A stretch of 10,663 nt of DNA from contig USTO01000021.1 in NCBI GenBank assembly GCA_900557675.1, forward strand, positions 1-10,663. The letters are read 5' to 3'. The translations under genes were made by a program, and so were the position numbers. Numbering within the stretch: the stretch's first letter is position 1; each line of letters begins with the position of its first letter. Below the pieces are notes generated by a model. That model was not told the DNA's origin, searched no databases, and worked only from the letters and a program-made list of their open reading frames with translations. This DNA comes from an uncultured Mollicutes bacterium. GTDB taxonomy: Bacteria; Bacillota_I; Bacilli_A; RF39; UBA660. Shown here piece after piece: positions 1-7,020 of the stretch.

Positions 1-396
1 TATGTCAATTAACTTAATTGTTTTTTCAAGATATTCTAATCTTTTTTGATTAACTGCATAACCTTTAATTAAATAGTCTTTTAAAATTTTATTAGCCCAT
101 TTTCTAAAAATAACACCATTTTTACTTTTAACTCTATAACCGACACTTATAATAACATCTAAACTATAATAATCAACTTGATAAGTTTTACCATCTTTGG
201 CAGTTGTTGCAAATTTTGCAACAACTGAATTATCTAGTTCTTCTTCAAGTGCATTTTTTATATGTCTAGATATAACAGATTTATCTCTATCAAATAGCTT
301 TGCCATTTGGTCTAGTGATAGCCAAACTGTTTCATCTTGCATATTAACTTCTAATTTAACATCTTGATTTTCAAATAATACAATTTCGTTTTTCAT
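1..396 (-). CDS. RhuM family protein, N-terminal part (runs off left edge)
   Basis: The frame is open from an ATG at 394-396 to the left edge, giving 132 codons without a stop; the C-terminus lies outside the window. A GGTGA-type ribosome site precedes the ATG, and other nearby ATGs are out of frame or stop at once. The protein begins MKNEIVLFENQDVKLEV and continues with VWLSLDQMAKLFDRDKSVISRHI, a helix-turn-helix-like segment. It then has SVVAKFATTAKDGKTYQVDYY and DVIISVGYRVKSKNGVIFRKWA, which I recognise as hallmarks of the RhuM ('virulence protein RhuM') family. RhuM genes are common accessory genes near phage, defence or toxin loci; their biochemical role is poorly defined. It starts 19 bp after the mscS stop, so it may be read through from mscS. 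The family call is firm; any function is not. Confidence 0.85.
   Translation of the reverse strand, partial: MKNEIVLFENQDVKLEVNMQDETVWLSLDQMAKLFDRDKSVISRHIKNALEEELDNSVVAKFATTAKDGKTYQVDYYSLDVIISVGYRVKSKNGVIFRKWANKILKDYLIKGYAVNQKRLEYLEKTIKLIDI
201..227. repeat. 27-bp perfect palindrome inside rhuM
   Basis: CAGTTGTTGCAAA (201-213) and TTTGCAACAACTG (215-227) are perfect 13-bp inverted arms around one base. On the coding strand the palindrome encodes most of the conserved segment SVVAKFATTA, so the symmetry may simply be a by-product of that peptide and codon choice. A hairpin in the mRNA or a protein-binding site is possible but not shown. Confidence 0.8.
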
Positions 397-415
397 AAAT
401 CTTCACCATCCATTT

Positions 416-1213
416 CTACTTACCAATATTAACATCAAGTTTATTATAAGGAATCTCTATATTATTCTTATCAAAAGCATCTTTAACAAGTCTAAGTACT
501 TTTCTTTTAACAGCATAGTTAGTCTGAGGTTTAACATCAACTGATAACATATAAATAATAGCACTATCAGCAAACTCATCTACACCAAGAAGTTGGTATT
601 TACCAGTAACATTAGGTATTTCCAATATGTAAGGTCTAAGATCCTCAAAAACTTTTTCTAATTTATCTAATTTAGTATCATAACTAACAGGTATCTTAAA
701 AAATATCGTTGTATTCTTTAAATTATAGTTAGTAACTTGCTTAAATGAAGAGTTAGATACAATCATAACTTCCCCTGTAAAAGCCTTTACCTTAGTAGTT
801 CTAAGTCCAAAAGAAACAACCTCTCCTTGAAATCCATTAATCTCTACTAAATCACCTATCTTATATTGATTATCAAATAAAATAAATATTCCTGATAAAA
901 AGTCTGTCATAATATCCTTAAAAGCAAGACCAATAACAGCAGATATAATACCTAAGGAAGCTAGTATTGAACTAGTATTAATACCATACATTTTTAATAT
1001 CTCTAATCCAAATATAATTAAAAGTAAATACTTAGTAATATTTTTAAGAAGAGATATAATTGTCTTCTTCCTCTTATCAATATGCAAATGACTATTACTA
1101 TAAATCTTATCAATAATACTAACAATTATCTTATATAAGATAAAACCAACTGCAAAATATACAAAAAGCATATAAAACTTTTCATTGCTTATAAATTTCA
1201 TAAAATTATCCAT
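416..1213 (-). CDS. mscS: MscS-family small-conductance mechanosensitive channel
   Basis: A 265-aa membrane protein, close to the usual size of small MscS channels. Three hydrophobic segments are visible near residues 12-33, 58-75 and 80-112. The last is the Gly/Ala-rich pore helix of the family (LASLGIISAVIGLAFKDI). It is followed by the family signature FILFDNQYKIGDLVEINGFQGEVVSFGLRTTKV, which begins the cytoplasmic beta domain, and by SNSSFKQVTNYN. Channels of this family open under membrane tension and release solutes during hypo-osmotic shock. The ATG follows AAGGAG with good spacing, and no better start exists. It is separated from hemW by 90 bp containing a palindrome, so it probably has its own promoter, although I cannot see a good one. 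rhuM begins 19 bp downstream. Confidence 0.93.
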   Translation of the reverse strand: MDNFMKFISNEKFYMLFVYFAVGFILYKIIVSIIDKIYSNSHLHIDKRKKTIISLLKNITKYLLLIIFGLEILKMYGINTSSILASLGIISAVIGLAFKDIMTDFLSGIFILFDNQYKIGDLVEINGFQGEVVSFGLRTTKVKAFTGEVMIVSNSSFKQVTNYNLKNTTIFFKIPVSYDTKLDKLEKVFEDLRPYILEIPNVTGKYQLLGVDEFADSAIIYMLSVDVKPQTNYAVKRKVLRLVKDAFDKNNIEIPYNKLDVNIGK

Positions 1214-1263
1214 TAAATCAACTCCTTTTTAATTATCAATTAAATAGTATAACCATAACATTT

Positions 1264-1280
1264 GGCAACAAGTTGTCGCC
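1264..1280. repeat. Imperfect palindrome between hemW and mscS
   Basis: GGCAACAAGTTGTCGCC is a near-perfect inverted repeat. On the minus strand it forms a 7-bp stem with one G-U pair and a 3-nt loop. It lies where the -35 region of an mscS promoter would sit (a TATACT -10 candidate is at 1246-1251), so an operator is possible. On the plus strand it is followed by ATTTTTG, so it could also stop antisense transcription. No minus-strand U-tract follows it, so it does not look like a terminator for hemW. Confidence 0.5.
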
Positions 1281-1303
1281 ATTTTTGTAGATAGTATAAT
1301 TTT

Positions 1304-2395
1304 TCACTTCCTACTCCCAGTCACCCTAACTATAACCTCATTAGAAACATATACATAATCCTCATTAATCCTAATATGCTCCCCATCATCAGCAAGAACT
1401 CCCATAGAAGTAAGCCCTTCTATATCATACACCTCATCTATATTCCTATCATACCTCTCTCTAAATTTCCTTTTAGATACACCTCTCCTCATTCTAAGAC
1501 CAAGCATAATCTCATTATCCATCCTCGTATCCAAATCCTCTTTAATTATATCATAAATATCAAAATTTTTAACATAATTAGAAAAATTTCTCGTATTAAT
1601 TATCCGCATCCAATCTAAATAGCTAACCGCCCCCAATCCAAAGCCGTAATACTCCTCATTTTCCCAGTAAATCCTATTATGAATACTCTCAAAGCCTGCC
1701 CTGCTATAATTACTAATCTCATAATGATTATAGCCCTTTGACTCTAGGAAATTCCTAATAAAATTGTACATTTCCACTTCAATATCCTCATCAATATACT
1801 TCCTTTTATCAATGTACATCTTCGTATTCTTCTCTAATATTAAACTATAATAAGAAATGTGAGGAATATCCAATTTAATAAACTCCTCTAAATCCCTTTT
1901 TATAACATTAATATCCTCATTAACTCCATAAATTAAGTCAATATTAATATTGTCTATTCCCCCATTTCTAAGGGCCCTACAGGAACTACTAACCATATCC
2001 CTAGTATGACTTCTATTAAGTTCTTTAAGAATATTATCATCAAAAGACTGTACACCAAGACTAACCCTATTAACACCATTACAATAAAATAATTGCACTA
2101 ACTTAGGAGTAATATCCTCAGGATTACACTCTATAGTAATCTCTATATCACTACACCTATTAAATATACTTATAATATCAAAAAGCTTAACCAAATTATC
2201 ATAACCAATAGAAGAAGGTGTCCCTCCACCAATATAAATACTCTTAACACAATCCCCCATATACCTACTCTTAATTTCCCTTTCAAGGGCTACTAAATAC
2301 CTATTAACATATTCACTATTAAGATATAACTTACAAAAATCACAATAAGAACAAATACTCTTGCAAAAAGGAATATGAATATAAACTCCTCTCAT
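1304..2395 (-). CDS. hemW: HemW-type radical SAM protein (heme chaperone, formerly called oxygen-independent coproporphyrinogen III oxidase-like)
   Basis: A 363-aa protein near the usual HemW length. The radical SAM cluster motif CxxxCxxC is at C11-C15-C18 within HIPFCKSICSYCDF. The SAM-binding GGGTPS is at 56-61. RVSLGVQSFDDNILKELNR, NIDLIYGV and the HNxxYW motif (HNRIYW, 239-244) follow. HNxxYW is associated with heme binding in HemW rather than with true HemN oxidase activity. A fourth cysteine follows the cluster (CDFC). The shorter C-terminal domain contains GLRMRRGVSKRKF. Its ATG overlaps the ung stop by one base (TAATG), so translation is probably coupled to ung. The stop is TGA. No other heme gene is in the window. 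Family identity is strong; the heme-chaperone role is taken from the family. Confidence 0.93.
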   Translation of the reverse strand: MRGVYIHIPFCKSICSYCDFCKLYLNSEYVNRYLVALEREIKSRYMGDCVKSIYIGGGTPSSIGYDNLVKLFDIISIFNRCSDIEITIECNPEDITPKLVQLFYCNGVNRVSLGVQSFDDNILKELNRSHTRDMVSSSCRALRNGGIDNINIDLIYGVNEDINVIKRDLEEFIKLDIPHISYYSLILEKNTKMYIDKRKYIDEDIEVEMYNFIRNFLESKGYNHYEISNYSRAGFESIHNRIYWENEEYYGFGLGAVSYLDWMRIINTRNFSNYVKNFDIYDIIKEDLDTRMDNEIMLGLRMRRGVSKRKFRERYDRNIDEVYDIEGLTSMGVLADDGEHIRINEDYVYVSNEVIVRVTGSRK

Positions 2396-3066
2396 TATTT
2401 ACCAGTACTCCAGTTAATAGGTTTAATACCATTACTAATCAAAAAATTATTAGTACGAGAAAAAGGCTTACTACCAAAGAAACCATACCTACAAGAAAAA
2501 GGAGAAGGATGAGAAGAAGAAATAACAAGATGTTTAGGATTAGTAATAAAAACACTTTTACTCTTAGCAAAATTACCCCATAGAATAAAAACAATCGGTT
2601 CTTCTTTCTCATTAAGTTTCCTAATAATACTATCTGTAAATATTTCCCAGCCCCTATTCTTATGAGATGCAGGAGTATCCTTTTTTACAGTTAAAACAGT
2701 ATTAAGAAGTAAAACTCCCTCCTTCGCCCACGAAGAAAGATCACCACTAGAAATAGAAATACCCAAATCATCATATAATTCCTTAAAAATATTCTTTAAA
2801 CTAGGAGGAAGTTTAACACCATCATTAACAGAGAAAGAAAGACCATTAGCTTCACCAATTCCGTGATAAGGGTCTTGTCCAAGTATTACCACCTTAGTAT
2901 CTTTATAACTAGTAAGAGATAAAGCTCTAAGTATCTCACTTTTAGGAGGAAAAACCACTTCTTTATTATATACCTCATTAACAAAGTTAACAAGATTTCT
3001 AAAATATTCCTTCTTATATTCCTCTTCTAATACCATATCCCAGTCATTATTAGACATCTTTACCAT
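2395..3066 (-). CDS. ung: Uracil-DNA glycosylase, family 1
   Basis: A 223-aa cytosolic repair enzyme that removes uracil from DNA and starts base excision repair. The water-activating motif GQDPYHG is at 63-69, with catalytic Asp65. The uracil-pocket segment GLSFSV, LLLNTVLTV, the conserved ILWGNFAKSK and the minor-groove loop HPSPFS (186-191, His186) are all present, as is the downstream GFFGSKPFSRTN. Length is typical of the family. The ATG at 3066 follows AAGGGGG with a 7-nt spacer; a second in-frame ATG three codons later is less well placed. It lies 12 bp after the pilin-like gene and overlaps hemW by one base, so the three genes form a compact transcription unit. Confidence 0.96.
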   Translation of the reverse strand: MVKMSNNDWDMVLEEEYKKEYFRNLVNFVNEVYNKEVVFPPKSEILRALSLTSYKDTKVVILGQDPYHGIGEANGLSFSVNDGVKLPPSLKNIFKELYDDLGISISSGDLSSWAKEGVLLLNTVLTVKKDTPASHKNRGWEIFTDSIIRKLNEKEEPIVFILWGNFAKSKSVFITNPKHLVISSSHPSPFSCRYGFFGSKPFSRTNNFLISNGIKPINWSTGK

Positions 3067-3078
3067 TATAATTCCCCC

Positions 3079-3534
3079 TTAATCAAAGCAAGATACACTA
3101 GTACCACTTACAGATATTGTATTTGCCTTTGTTATAGTATATTTACGACTACTCTTATTATAAGTAACAGCCACAGTGCATTTTTCATTCAAAGGCTTAT
3201 TAGTTTTAGGATTAACAACTTCCCCACTACTATTACCAGTGAGAAAACCATATTGTGTAAGAGCCGATATTGGAATAGTATAAGTTATCTCCGTTTCATC
3301 TCCACTTATAGTTCTATTGTTCTTACAAATATCCTTACCACGCAAAGACCCATACTCACAATCTTCATAAAACATCTTAGATCCTGTATCAATATTTTTA
3401 AGCAAAACCTTGTATTCACTATTCTTACTATTATTCATAACACTAACCACTCCTGTTATAGAAATAGTAGCAATTATTCCTAAAAGCACTAAAGTAACAA
3501 GAAGTTCAACCAATGTAAAACCTTTATTATTCAT
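3079..3534 (-). CDS. Type IV pilin-like protein with N-terminal methylation motif
   Basis: The ATG at 3534 is chosen because GGAGG lies 5 nt upstream. The longer frame starting at 3546 would use a TTG that overlaps that ribosome site. The 151-aa product starts MNNKGFTLVELLVTLVLLGI, a classic prepilin-peptidase site (cleavage after KG, then F-T-L-V-E) continuing into a hydrophobic assembly helix to about residue 30. The C-terminal domain has four cysteines that could form disulphides, in EDCEYG, DICKNN, EKCTVAV and VSCFD. It could be a pseudopilin of a competence or secretion machine or a true pilin subunit; no assembly genes are present to decide. It follows abiEii after 21 bp and precedes ung by 12 bp. 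Confidence 0.87.
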   Translation of the reverse strand: MNNKGFTLVELLVTLVLLGIIATISITGVVSVMNNSKNSEYKVLLKNIDTGSKMFYEDCEYGSLRGKDICKNNRTISGDETEITYTIPISALTQYGFLTGNSSGEVVNPKTNKPLNEKCTVAVTYNKSSRKYTITKANTISVSGTSVSCFD

Positions 3535-3555
3535 ATATACCTCCAATAAAATAAA

Positions 3556-4407
3556 CTATATTGTTATTTTTATATCAAGTTCCAATATTAAATTTTCAAT
3601 TAAATTCAAAATATCATTAATATCAATTTTTTTCGCATAACTATATTTATTACTATAAATATTCCAAAGATTATGTATTTTTTCACTATCTCGAATATCA
3701 TTAATTATCTGTTCATTATCACTTAAATATTCAAACGAATTTCTTTTTGAAAAAGTGTTGTTTATAGCTTCAACTAATACCGTTTTATCTATTTCGTTTT
3801 TCAAATTATTTAAAAAATAATAAACATCATAATAATCTTTCATTCTACTGTTAAAAACATTTCTTCTTAAAATAGTTTCTATTTTTTCTGCCAGTATAGT
3901 TTCTATATTATAACTATTTATAAGTATACTTCTATTTTCAAAAATAAGAGGGTAGCTATATTTAAGTTCCCTTGGTGTAACTTTATCGCCAGTAGATATA
4001 TCAATTTCCAAATTAACTCTTAAATTTTGTAATCTTCCCACAATATGATATTTATTACCACCATACTCATCATCTTCGCGAATATCGGTAATATCAATAA
4101 CATCAAATTTTACATTGTCTTCTAATTTAATATCCAAGATTTCATTTAAAACCTTTAACATATTTTCCTTAGAAACATCTATTCCCGAAATTGTAGCATC
4201 CATATCCTTTGTCATTCTATTATTAATACCAAACATTGCCGAAAGTAATAAACCACCCTTTAATATAAAATTATCTTTGTAATTTGAAATCGAAATTCTT
4301 TCCAATATTCTTTCAAACATATATCTTTGCAATATTTCATAATAATTAAGATTATATTCACTTTCAAGTTTTTTCGCTATTTCTTTTATTTCAAGAACCC
4401 CTACCAT
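3556..4407 (-). CDS. abiEii: AbiEii/AbiGii-family nucleotidyltransferase toxin (type IV TA / abortive infection)
   Basis: The 283-aa protein matches the AbiEii toxin family, DUF1814-type nucleotidyltransferases. The signature FILKGGLLLSAMFGINNRMTKDMD contains the KGG...R-x-T-x-D-x-D active-site pattern. RVNLEIDISTGD follows at the position of a further conserved acidic motif. ETILAEKIETILRRN and SRMKDYYDVYYF are the later conserved blocks (K...R..D.yD). Length is typical. Its ATG overlaps the antitoxin stop by 7 bp (ATGGTAG), and its GGAGGTG ribosome site lies inside the antitoxin gene about 10 nt upstream, giving tight coupling. In the family, the toxin stops growth after phage infection and is countered by AbiEi without direct binding. 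All active-site residues I can check look intact. Confidence 0.93.
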   Translation of the reverse strand: MVGVLEIKEIAKKLESEYNLNYYEILQRYMFERILERISISNYKDNFILKGGLLLSAMFGINNRMTKDMDATISGIDVSKENMLKVLNEILDIKLEDNVKFDVIDITDIREDDEYGGNKYHIVGRLQNLRVNLEIDISTGDKVTPRELKYSYPLIFENRSILINSYNIETILAEKIETILRRNVFNSRMKDYYDVYYFLNNLKNEIDKTVLVEAINNTFSKRNSFEYLSDNEQIINDIRDSEKIHNLWNIYSNKYSYAKKIDINDILNLIENLILELDIKITI

Positions 4408-4988
4408 TTCATCGTCACCTCCACAATCGTCTTAACCTTCTCATATATATTAAAACTTTTTGCATACTCAAATAACAAATCAATATTCTTATCCTTACTA
4501 GAGAAATAATAATTAAGTATCCTATTTTGAAGTTCTAAATCAATATCCCCCTCTGTCCTCAGCATATCACAAATGGACCTTTCCGCATTATATACCTTAA
4601 TCGGATTACCAAATGGACTTAGAACTTCAATAATACCAATACCATAATAATTCTCTGACACATAATGAATTAAACAATCCGCATTAACTCTCTTACCTCG
4701 GCACACCGTAATATCAATTTCCATCGGAACCCTATTTGTAAGATTTAAAATATGAAAAGCCGTATTATAAGAAAAGATAGCATCCGGATACCTCTTCTGT
4801 AAAATATAATACTCATCCCTAAAATTACTAGTACTCATATATAGTCCGTGACTAACCTTTTCAATAATACCCGCATCAATATACTTTTGAATTTGAGGCT
4901 TATATATATTAAGTTCTAATAACTCCGATGTCGTAACATAACCATAATGACTACTCAAAAAACTAATAAGTTTATCCTTATTCCCCAT
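4401..4988 (-). CDS. abiEi: AbiEi-family antitoxin / transcriptional autoregulator
   Basis: The ATG at 4988 is preferred: AAAGGTGA lies 6-7 nt upstream, while the longer frame from 5021 would begin before that site. The product is 195 aa. Residues from about 2 to 50 (LISFLSSHYGYVTTSELLELNIYKPQIQKYIDAGIIEKVSHGLY) form the winged helix typical of the AbiEi antitoxin N-terminal domain. FSYNTAFHILNL and ITVCRGKR follow, and KVYNAERSICDML is the conserved core of the C-terminal part. In the family the antitoxin represses its own promoter by binding inverted repeats and neutralises AbiEii. The promoter here contains such a palindrome (5054-5067). Its stop overlaps the toxin start by 7 bp. Confidence 0.92.
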   Translation of the reverse strand: MGNKDKLISFLSSHYGYVTTSELLELNIYKPQIQKYIDAGIIEKVSHGLYMSTSNFRDEYYILQKRYPDAIFSYNTAFHILNLTNRVPMEIDITVCRGKRVNADCLIHYVSENYYGIGIIEVLSPFGNPIKVYNAERSICDMLRTEGDIDLELQNRILNYYFSSKDKNIDLLFEYAKSFNIYEKVKTIVEVTMKW

Positions 4989-5043
4989 AAAATCACCTTT
5001 ACCTCCAACATTTATACGCATTTTTATTTACTTTCATACATAC

Positions 5044-5072
5044 ATTATATCATTTTGGTGTACCAAAGTTAA
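5044..5072 (-). promoter_or_regulatory. abiE promoter with palindromic operator candidate
   Basis: On the minus strand a perfect TATAAT (5044-5049) is preceded by a 17-bp spacer and TTAACT (5067-5072, four of six consensus bases). The spacer carries the 14-bp inverted repeat TTTGGTGTACCAAA (5054-5067; arms TTTGGT/ACCAAA). A protein bound there would block RNA polymerase, which fits the known autorepression by AbiEi through inverted repeats. The box positions are seen; the regulator assignment is inferred. Confidence 0.7.
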
Positions 5073-5083
5073 TATCTCCCCGA

Positions 5084-5125
5084 CAAAAAAAGAAAAACAT
5101 ACTTAAAGGACTAACCAAAAGTCTT
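5084..5125 (-). terminator. Weak intrinsic terminator candidate after the Flp-type pilin gene
   Basis: On the minus strand, AAGACT and AGTCCTT pair with one bulge around a 7-nt loop that overlaps the pilin stop. After about 10 nt comes a long T-rich run (TTTTTCTTTTTTT). The stem is weak and the T-run is not directly adjacent, so the termination strength is uncertain. Confidence 0.4.
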
Positions 5126-5329
5126 ATTTTCGTCCCCTTTGCAGTATGCTCCTCCTACCTTATCAGTTTCAACATATTCCTTATCCATTATAGAACAGCT
5201 CATCTTCGTAACCGCATCCTTTAAATATCCCCCAAATATCTTAACAAGACCAATAGCTACCACTGTAATAAGTGAAATAATTAATACATATTCAACTAAC
5301 GTTTGCCCCCTATTATTTAATCTTTTCAT
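5111..5329 (-). CDS. Flp/Tad-type class III pilin-like small protein
   Basis: The ATG at 5329 directly follows AGGAGG; the in-frame ATG at 5344 has no ribosome site. The 72-aa product begins MKRLNNRGQTLVEYVLIISL. The G|QTLVEY pattern is the Flp/Tad class III prepilin cleavage site, with the mature protein starting Q-T-L-V-E-Y, and is followed by one hydrophobic helix to about residue 33. A short hydrophilic tail carries two cysteines (MSCSIM, AYCKGD) that could form a disulphide. Flp pilins polymerise into surface fibres through the Tad machinery, none of which is in the window. The gene has its own perfect consensus promoter and a strong leader hairpin, which argues that it is expressed independently of the upstream division operon. 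Confidence 0.83.
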   Translation of the reverse strand: MKRLNNRGQTLVEYVLIISLITVVAIGLVKIFGGYLKDAVTKMSCSIMDKEYVETDKVGGAYCKGDENKTFG

Positions 5330-5353
5330 ATATCCTCCTACCATAACATTACA

Positions 5354-5390
5354 TATTGCATATATAGCACTAGGTGCTATATATGCAATA
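5354..5390 (-). promoter_or_regulatory. 17-bp perfect hairpin in the 5' leader of the Flp-type pilin gene
   Basis: TATTGCATATATAGCAC (5354-5370) and its exact reverse complement (5374-5390) flank a 3-nt loop. The element lies downstream of the consensus promoter and about 15 nt before the AGGAGG, so it falls in the mRNA leader. No T-run follows, so it is not a standard terminator. It may stabilise the 5' end, regulate translation, or act in DNA as an operator. Confidence 0.75.
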
Positions 5391-5417
5391 CAATAAATAT
5401 GTCTATACTATACCTAA

Positions 5418-5446
5418 ATTATATAAAAAATTATCCCCAGTGTCAA
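5418..5446 (-). promoter_or_regulatory. Perfect sigma-A promoter for the Flp-type pilin gene
   Basis: The minus strand reads TTGACA (5441-5446), 17 bp, TATAAT (5418-5423): an exact consensus match in both boxes with ideal spacing. The -35 box overlaps the divIB TGA stop. The expected transcription start is near 5411, giving a leader of about 80 nt that contains the 17-bp hairpin. Confidence 0.9.
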
Positions 5447-6120
5447 GACTTAACCTCTACATAATCACCAGAATCCAAATAAATAATACCACTTGCTTCT
5501 CCCAGTTGCCCACAAATATCAAAATACCTATTAAGCTTCTTAATCTTCGATAATGTCACATAAACATAATTATTATCATCCATATAGAGAATAAACCTCT
5601 CCTTATCCACCTCATTAGGACTATACTCAATCTCCGATATATTAAACAGAATATCCTCATCAATCATATTAAACTTCCTAATAAACTTATCCCAAACACT
5701 ACTATCAACCTCATTAATAAGCCGTGGATATTCCGTATAACCACTAACATTCTCTGTCATCTTACCATTAGATAAAATAAGCTTATTATCCCCATAACTA
5801 GCAAGTACCCTGTACTCCTCTATCGTAATATAAAGCTTAAAATTAAGCGTCTTAACAATCTTTACACTCCTAATATAATCATTCCTAAGAAGCCTCTTCT
5901 TAATAACACCCTTACTTGTCATAACAAAGGACGGATACCCCTTAAGACCCGACTCTTTCAGTATCACTTCATCAGACAAGTTTCCCCCCTTATTAATAAT
6001 ATAAATATTATGTATAGGCTCCTCTATATAAAAATATATACCAAAAGAAAGACAAAGAAGTCCCAAAATAAGGAGGGAAACCCTTTTCCAATTAACCCTC
6101 TTAACCACCTTTTTAGCCAT
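5443..6120 (-). CDS. divIB: Cell division protein DivIB/FtsQ
   Basis: A 225-aa bitopic membrane protein. A basic cytoplasmic N-terminus (KKVVKRVNWKR) is followed by one transmembrane helix at about 13-32. The extracytoplasmic POTRA domain at about 35-105 has the typical order: IHNIYIINKGGNLSDEVILKESGL, then KKRLLRNDYIRSVKIVKTLNFKLYITIEEYRVLASY. The beta domain then extends to the C-terminus (YPRLINEV...YIYLDSGDYVEVK-like segments). DivIB/FtsQ works with FtsL and FtsB/DivIC at the division site and links to septal peptidoglycan synthesis. Sequence in this family is poorly conserved, so context helps: it follows murB by 9 bp in a murG-murB-divIB order, a common Gram-positive arrangement. The ribosome site is AGGGTGATG. 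It ends in TGA. Confidence 0.88.
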   Translation of the reverse strand: MAKKVVKRVNWKRVSLLILGLLCLSFGIYFYIEEPIHNIYIINKGGNLSDEVILKESGLKGYPSFVMTSKGVIKKRLLRNDYIRSVKIVKTLNFKLYITIEEYRVLASYGDNKLILSNGKMTENVSGYTEYPRLINEVDSSVWDKFIRKFNMIDEDILFNISEIEYSPNEVDKERFILYMDDNNYVYVTLSKIKKLNRYFDICGQLGEASGIIYLDSGDYVEVKS

Positions 6121-6129
6121 ATCATCACC

Positions 6130-7020
6130 CTATTCAATGATTACCTGTTCAAGTATCAAATCAATGTCATACTTCTCCTTAACCTTACCCCTAACAAATT
6201 CAATCAAATTCACAATATCCTCGCCTGTTGCCCCCCCAGCATTAATAATAAAGTTTGCGTGCTTTTCCGAAATCTTCGCACCACCAATAGAAAAGCCCTT
6301 AAGACCAAGGTCCTCAATAAGCTTGCCAGCGTGTAATCCCTCAGGATTCCTAAATACACTTCCTGCCGAAGGAAACTCTAACGGTTGAGTCTCACTCCTC
6401 TTAATAATTCTTCTCTTAACAACTTCGTGCATCTTATCCTTGTCACCCTTCTTCAAAGTAAACTCCGCTGCTACTACAAAAAAGTCCTTACTTCCCTTAA
6501 AGAAACTATCCCTGTAAGAAAAATCAATACCATCAGCTTCCCAAACCACAATACGATTCTTATCATTAACAATCAAAACCTTGCTAAGAACACCAGCCAT
6601 ATCCTCATTGTAAGCACCTGCATTCATAGCAATACTAGCTCCAACTTCTCCAGGAATAGCTCCCGCAAATTCAAGTCCCGTAAGACCCTCACTAATAGTA
6701 CGGGCTGCTAATGTAACAAGCGAGCAACCACCACCAGCAATAACAATATTATCCTCAACGTAAATATCATTAAATTCACTTAACCTTATGATAACACCAG
6801 CAAATCTATTACACTTAAATATAACATTAGAGCCGTTGCCCAAAAACATAAAGCGAATCCCCTTTTCTTTACAATACTTAACAACCTTAGCTACCTTCTC
6901 ATAACTATTAGGAAAAACCATATAATCACACATAACATCTAATCTGTATGTGTTACACTTCTTTAAATTAACATTCTCTTCGCACCTAATATCGTGCTTT
7001 CTAAAAAAATCTCTTATCAC
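6130..7020 (-). CDS. murB: UDP-N-acetylenolpyruvoylglucosamine reductase MurB (type II-like)
   Basis: A 296-aa FAD enzyme that reduces UDP-GlcNAc-enolpyruvate to UDP-MurNAc in the cytosol. It shows the FAD-binding segment FMFLGNGSNVIF (58-68), GLEFAGAIPGEVGASIAMNAGAY (115-137), SYRDSFFK, and PSAGSVFRNPEG with catalytic Ser221. GGAKISEKHANFIIN (246-260), the block typical of the Gram-positive type II enzymes, is also present. Near the end, LILEQVIIE places Glu291 at the catalytic glutamate; the usual following Val is Gln here. The start is GTG at 7018-7020, inside the end of murG (20-bp overlap). Upstream ATGs are in the murG frame, and AAAGGA lies about 11 nt ahead. divIB follows after 9 bp. 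Confidence 0.96.
   Translation of the reverse strand: MIRDFFRKHDIRCEENVNLKKCNTYRLDVMCDYMVFPNSYEKVAKVVKYCKEKGIRFMFLGNGSNVIFKCNRFAGVIIRLSEFNDIYVEDNIVIAGGGCSLVTLAARTISEGLTGLEFAGAIPGEVGASIAMNAGAYNEDMAGVLSKVLIVNDKNRIVVWEADGIDFSYRDSFFKGSKDFFVVAAEFTLKKGDKDKMHEVVKRRIIKRSETQPLEFPSAGSVFRNPEGLHAGKLIEDLGLKGFSIGGAKISEKHANFIINAGGATGEDIVNLIEFVRGKVKEKYDIDLILEQVIIE

Noticed and set aside
3535..3546. Start of the type IV pilin-like gene four codons upstream
   Set aside because: That frame would begin with TTG at the edge of the GGAGG ribosome site itself. The ATG at 3534 is correctly spaced from it.
4989..5021. Longer AbiEi start at 5021
   Set aside because: The ribosome site AAAGGTGA lies inside this extension and points to the ATG at 4988. 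The family domain also starts after it.
5354..5390. Long hairpin as the terminator of the murG-murB-divIB operon
   Set aside because: No T-run follows it on the minus strand, and a perfect promoter lies between divIB and the hairpin, placing it in the leader of the next gene.
5443..6120. Mycoplasma-type code with UGA as Trp
   Set aside because: divIB and hemW end naturally at TGA, and Trp is encoded by TGG throughout, so the standard code fits.
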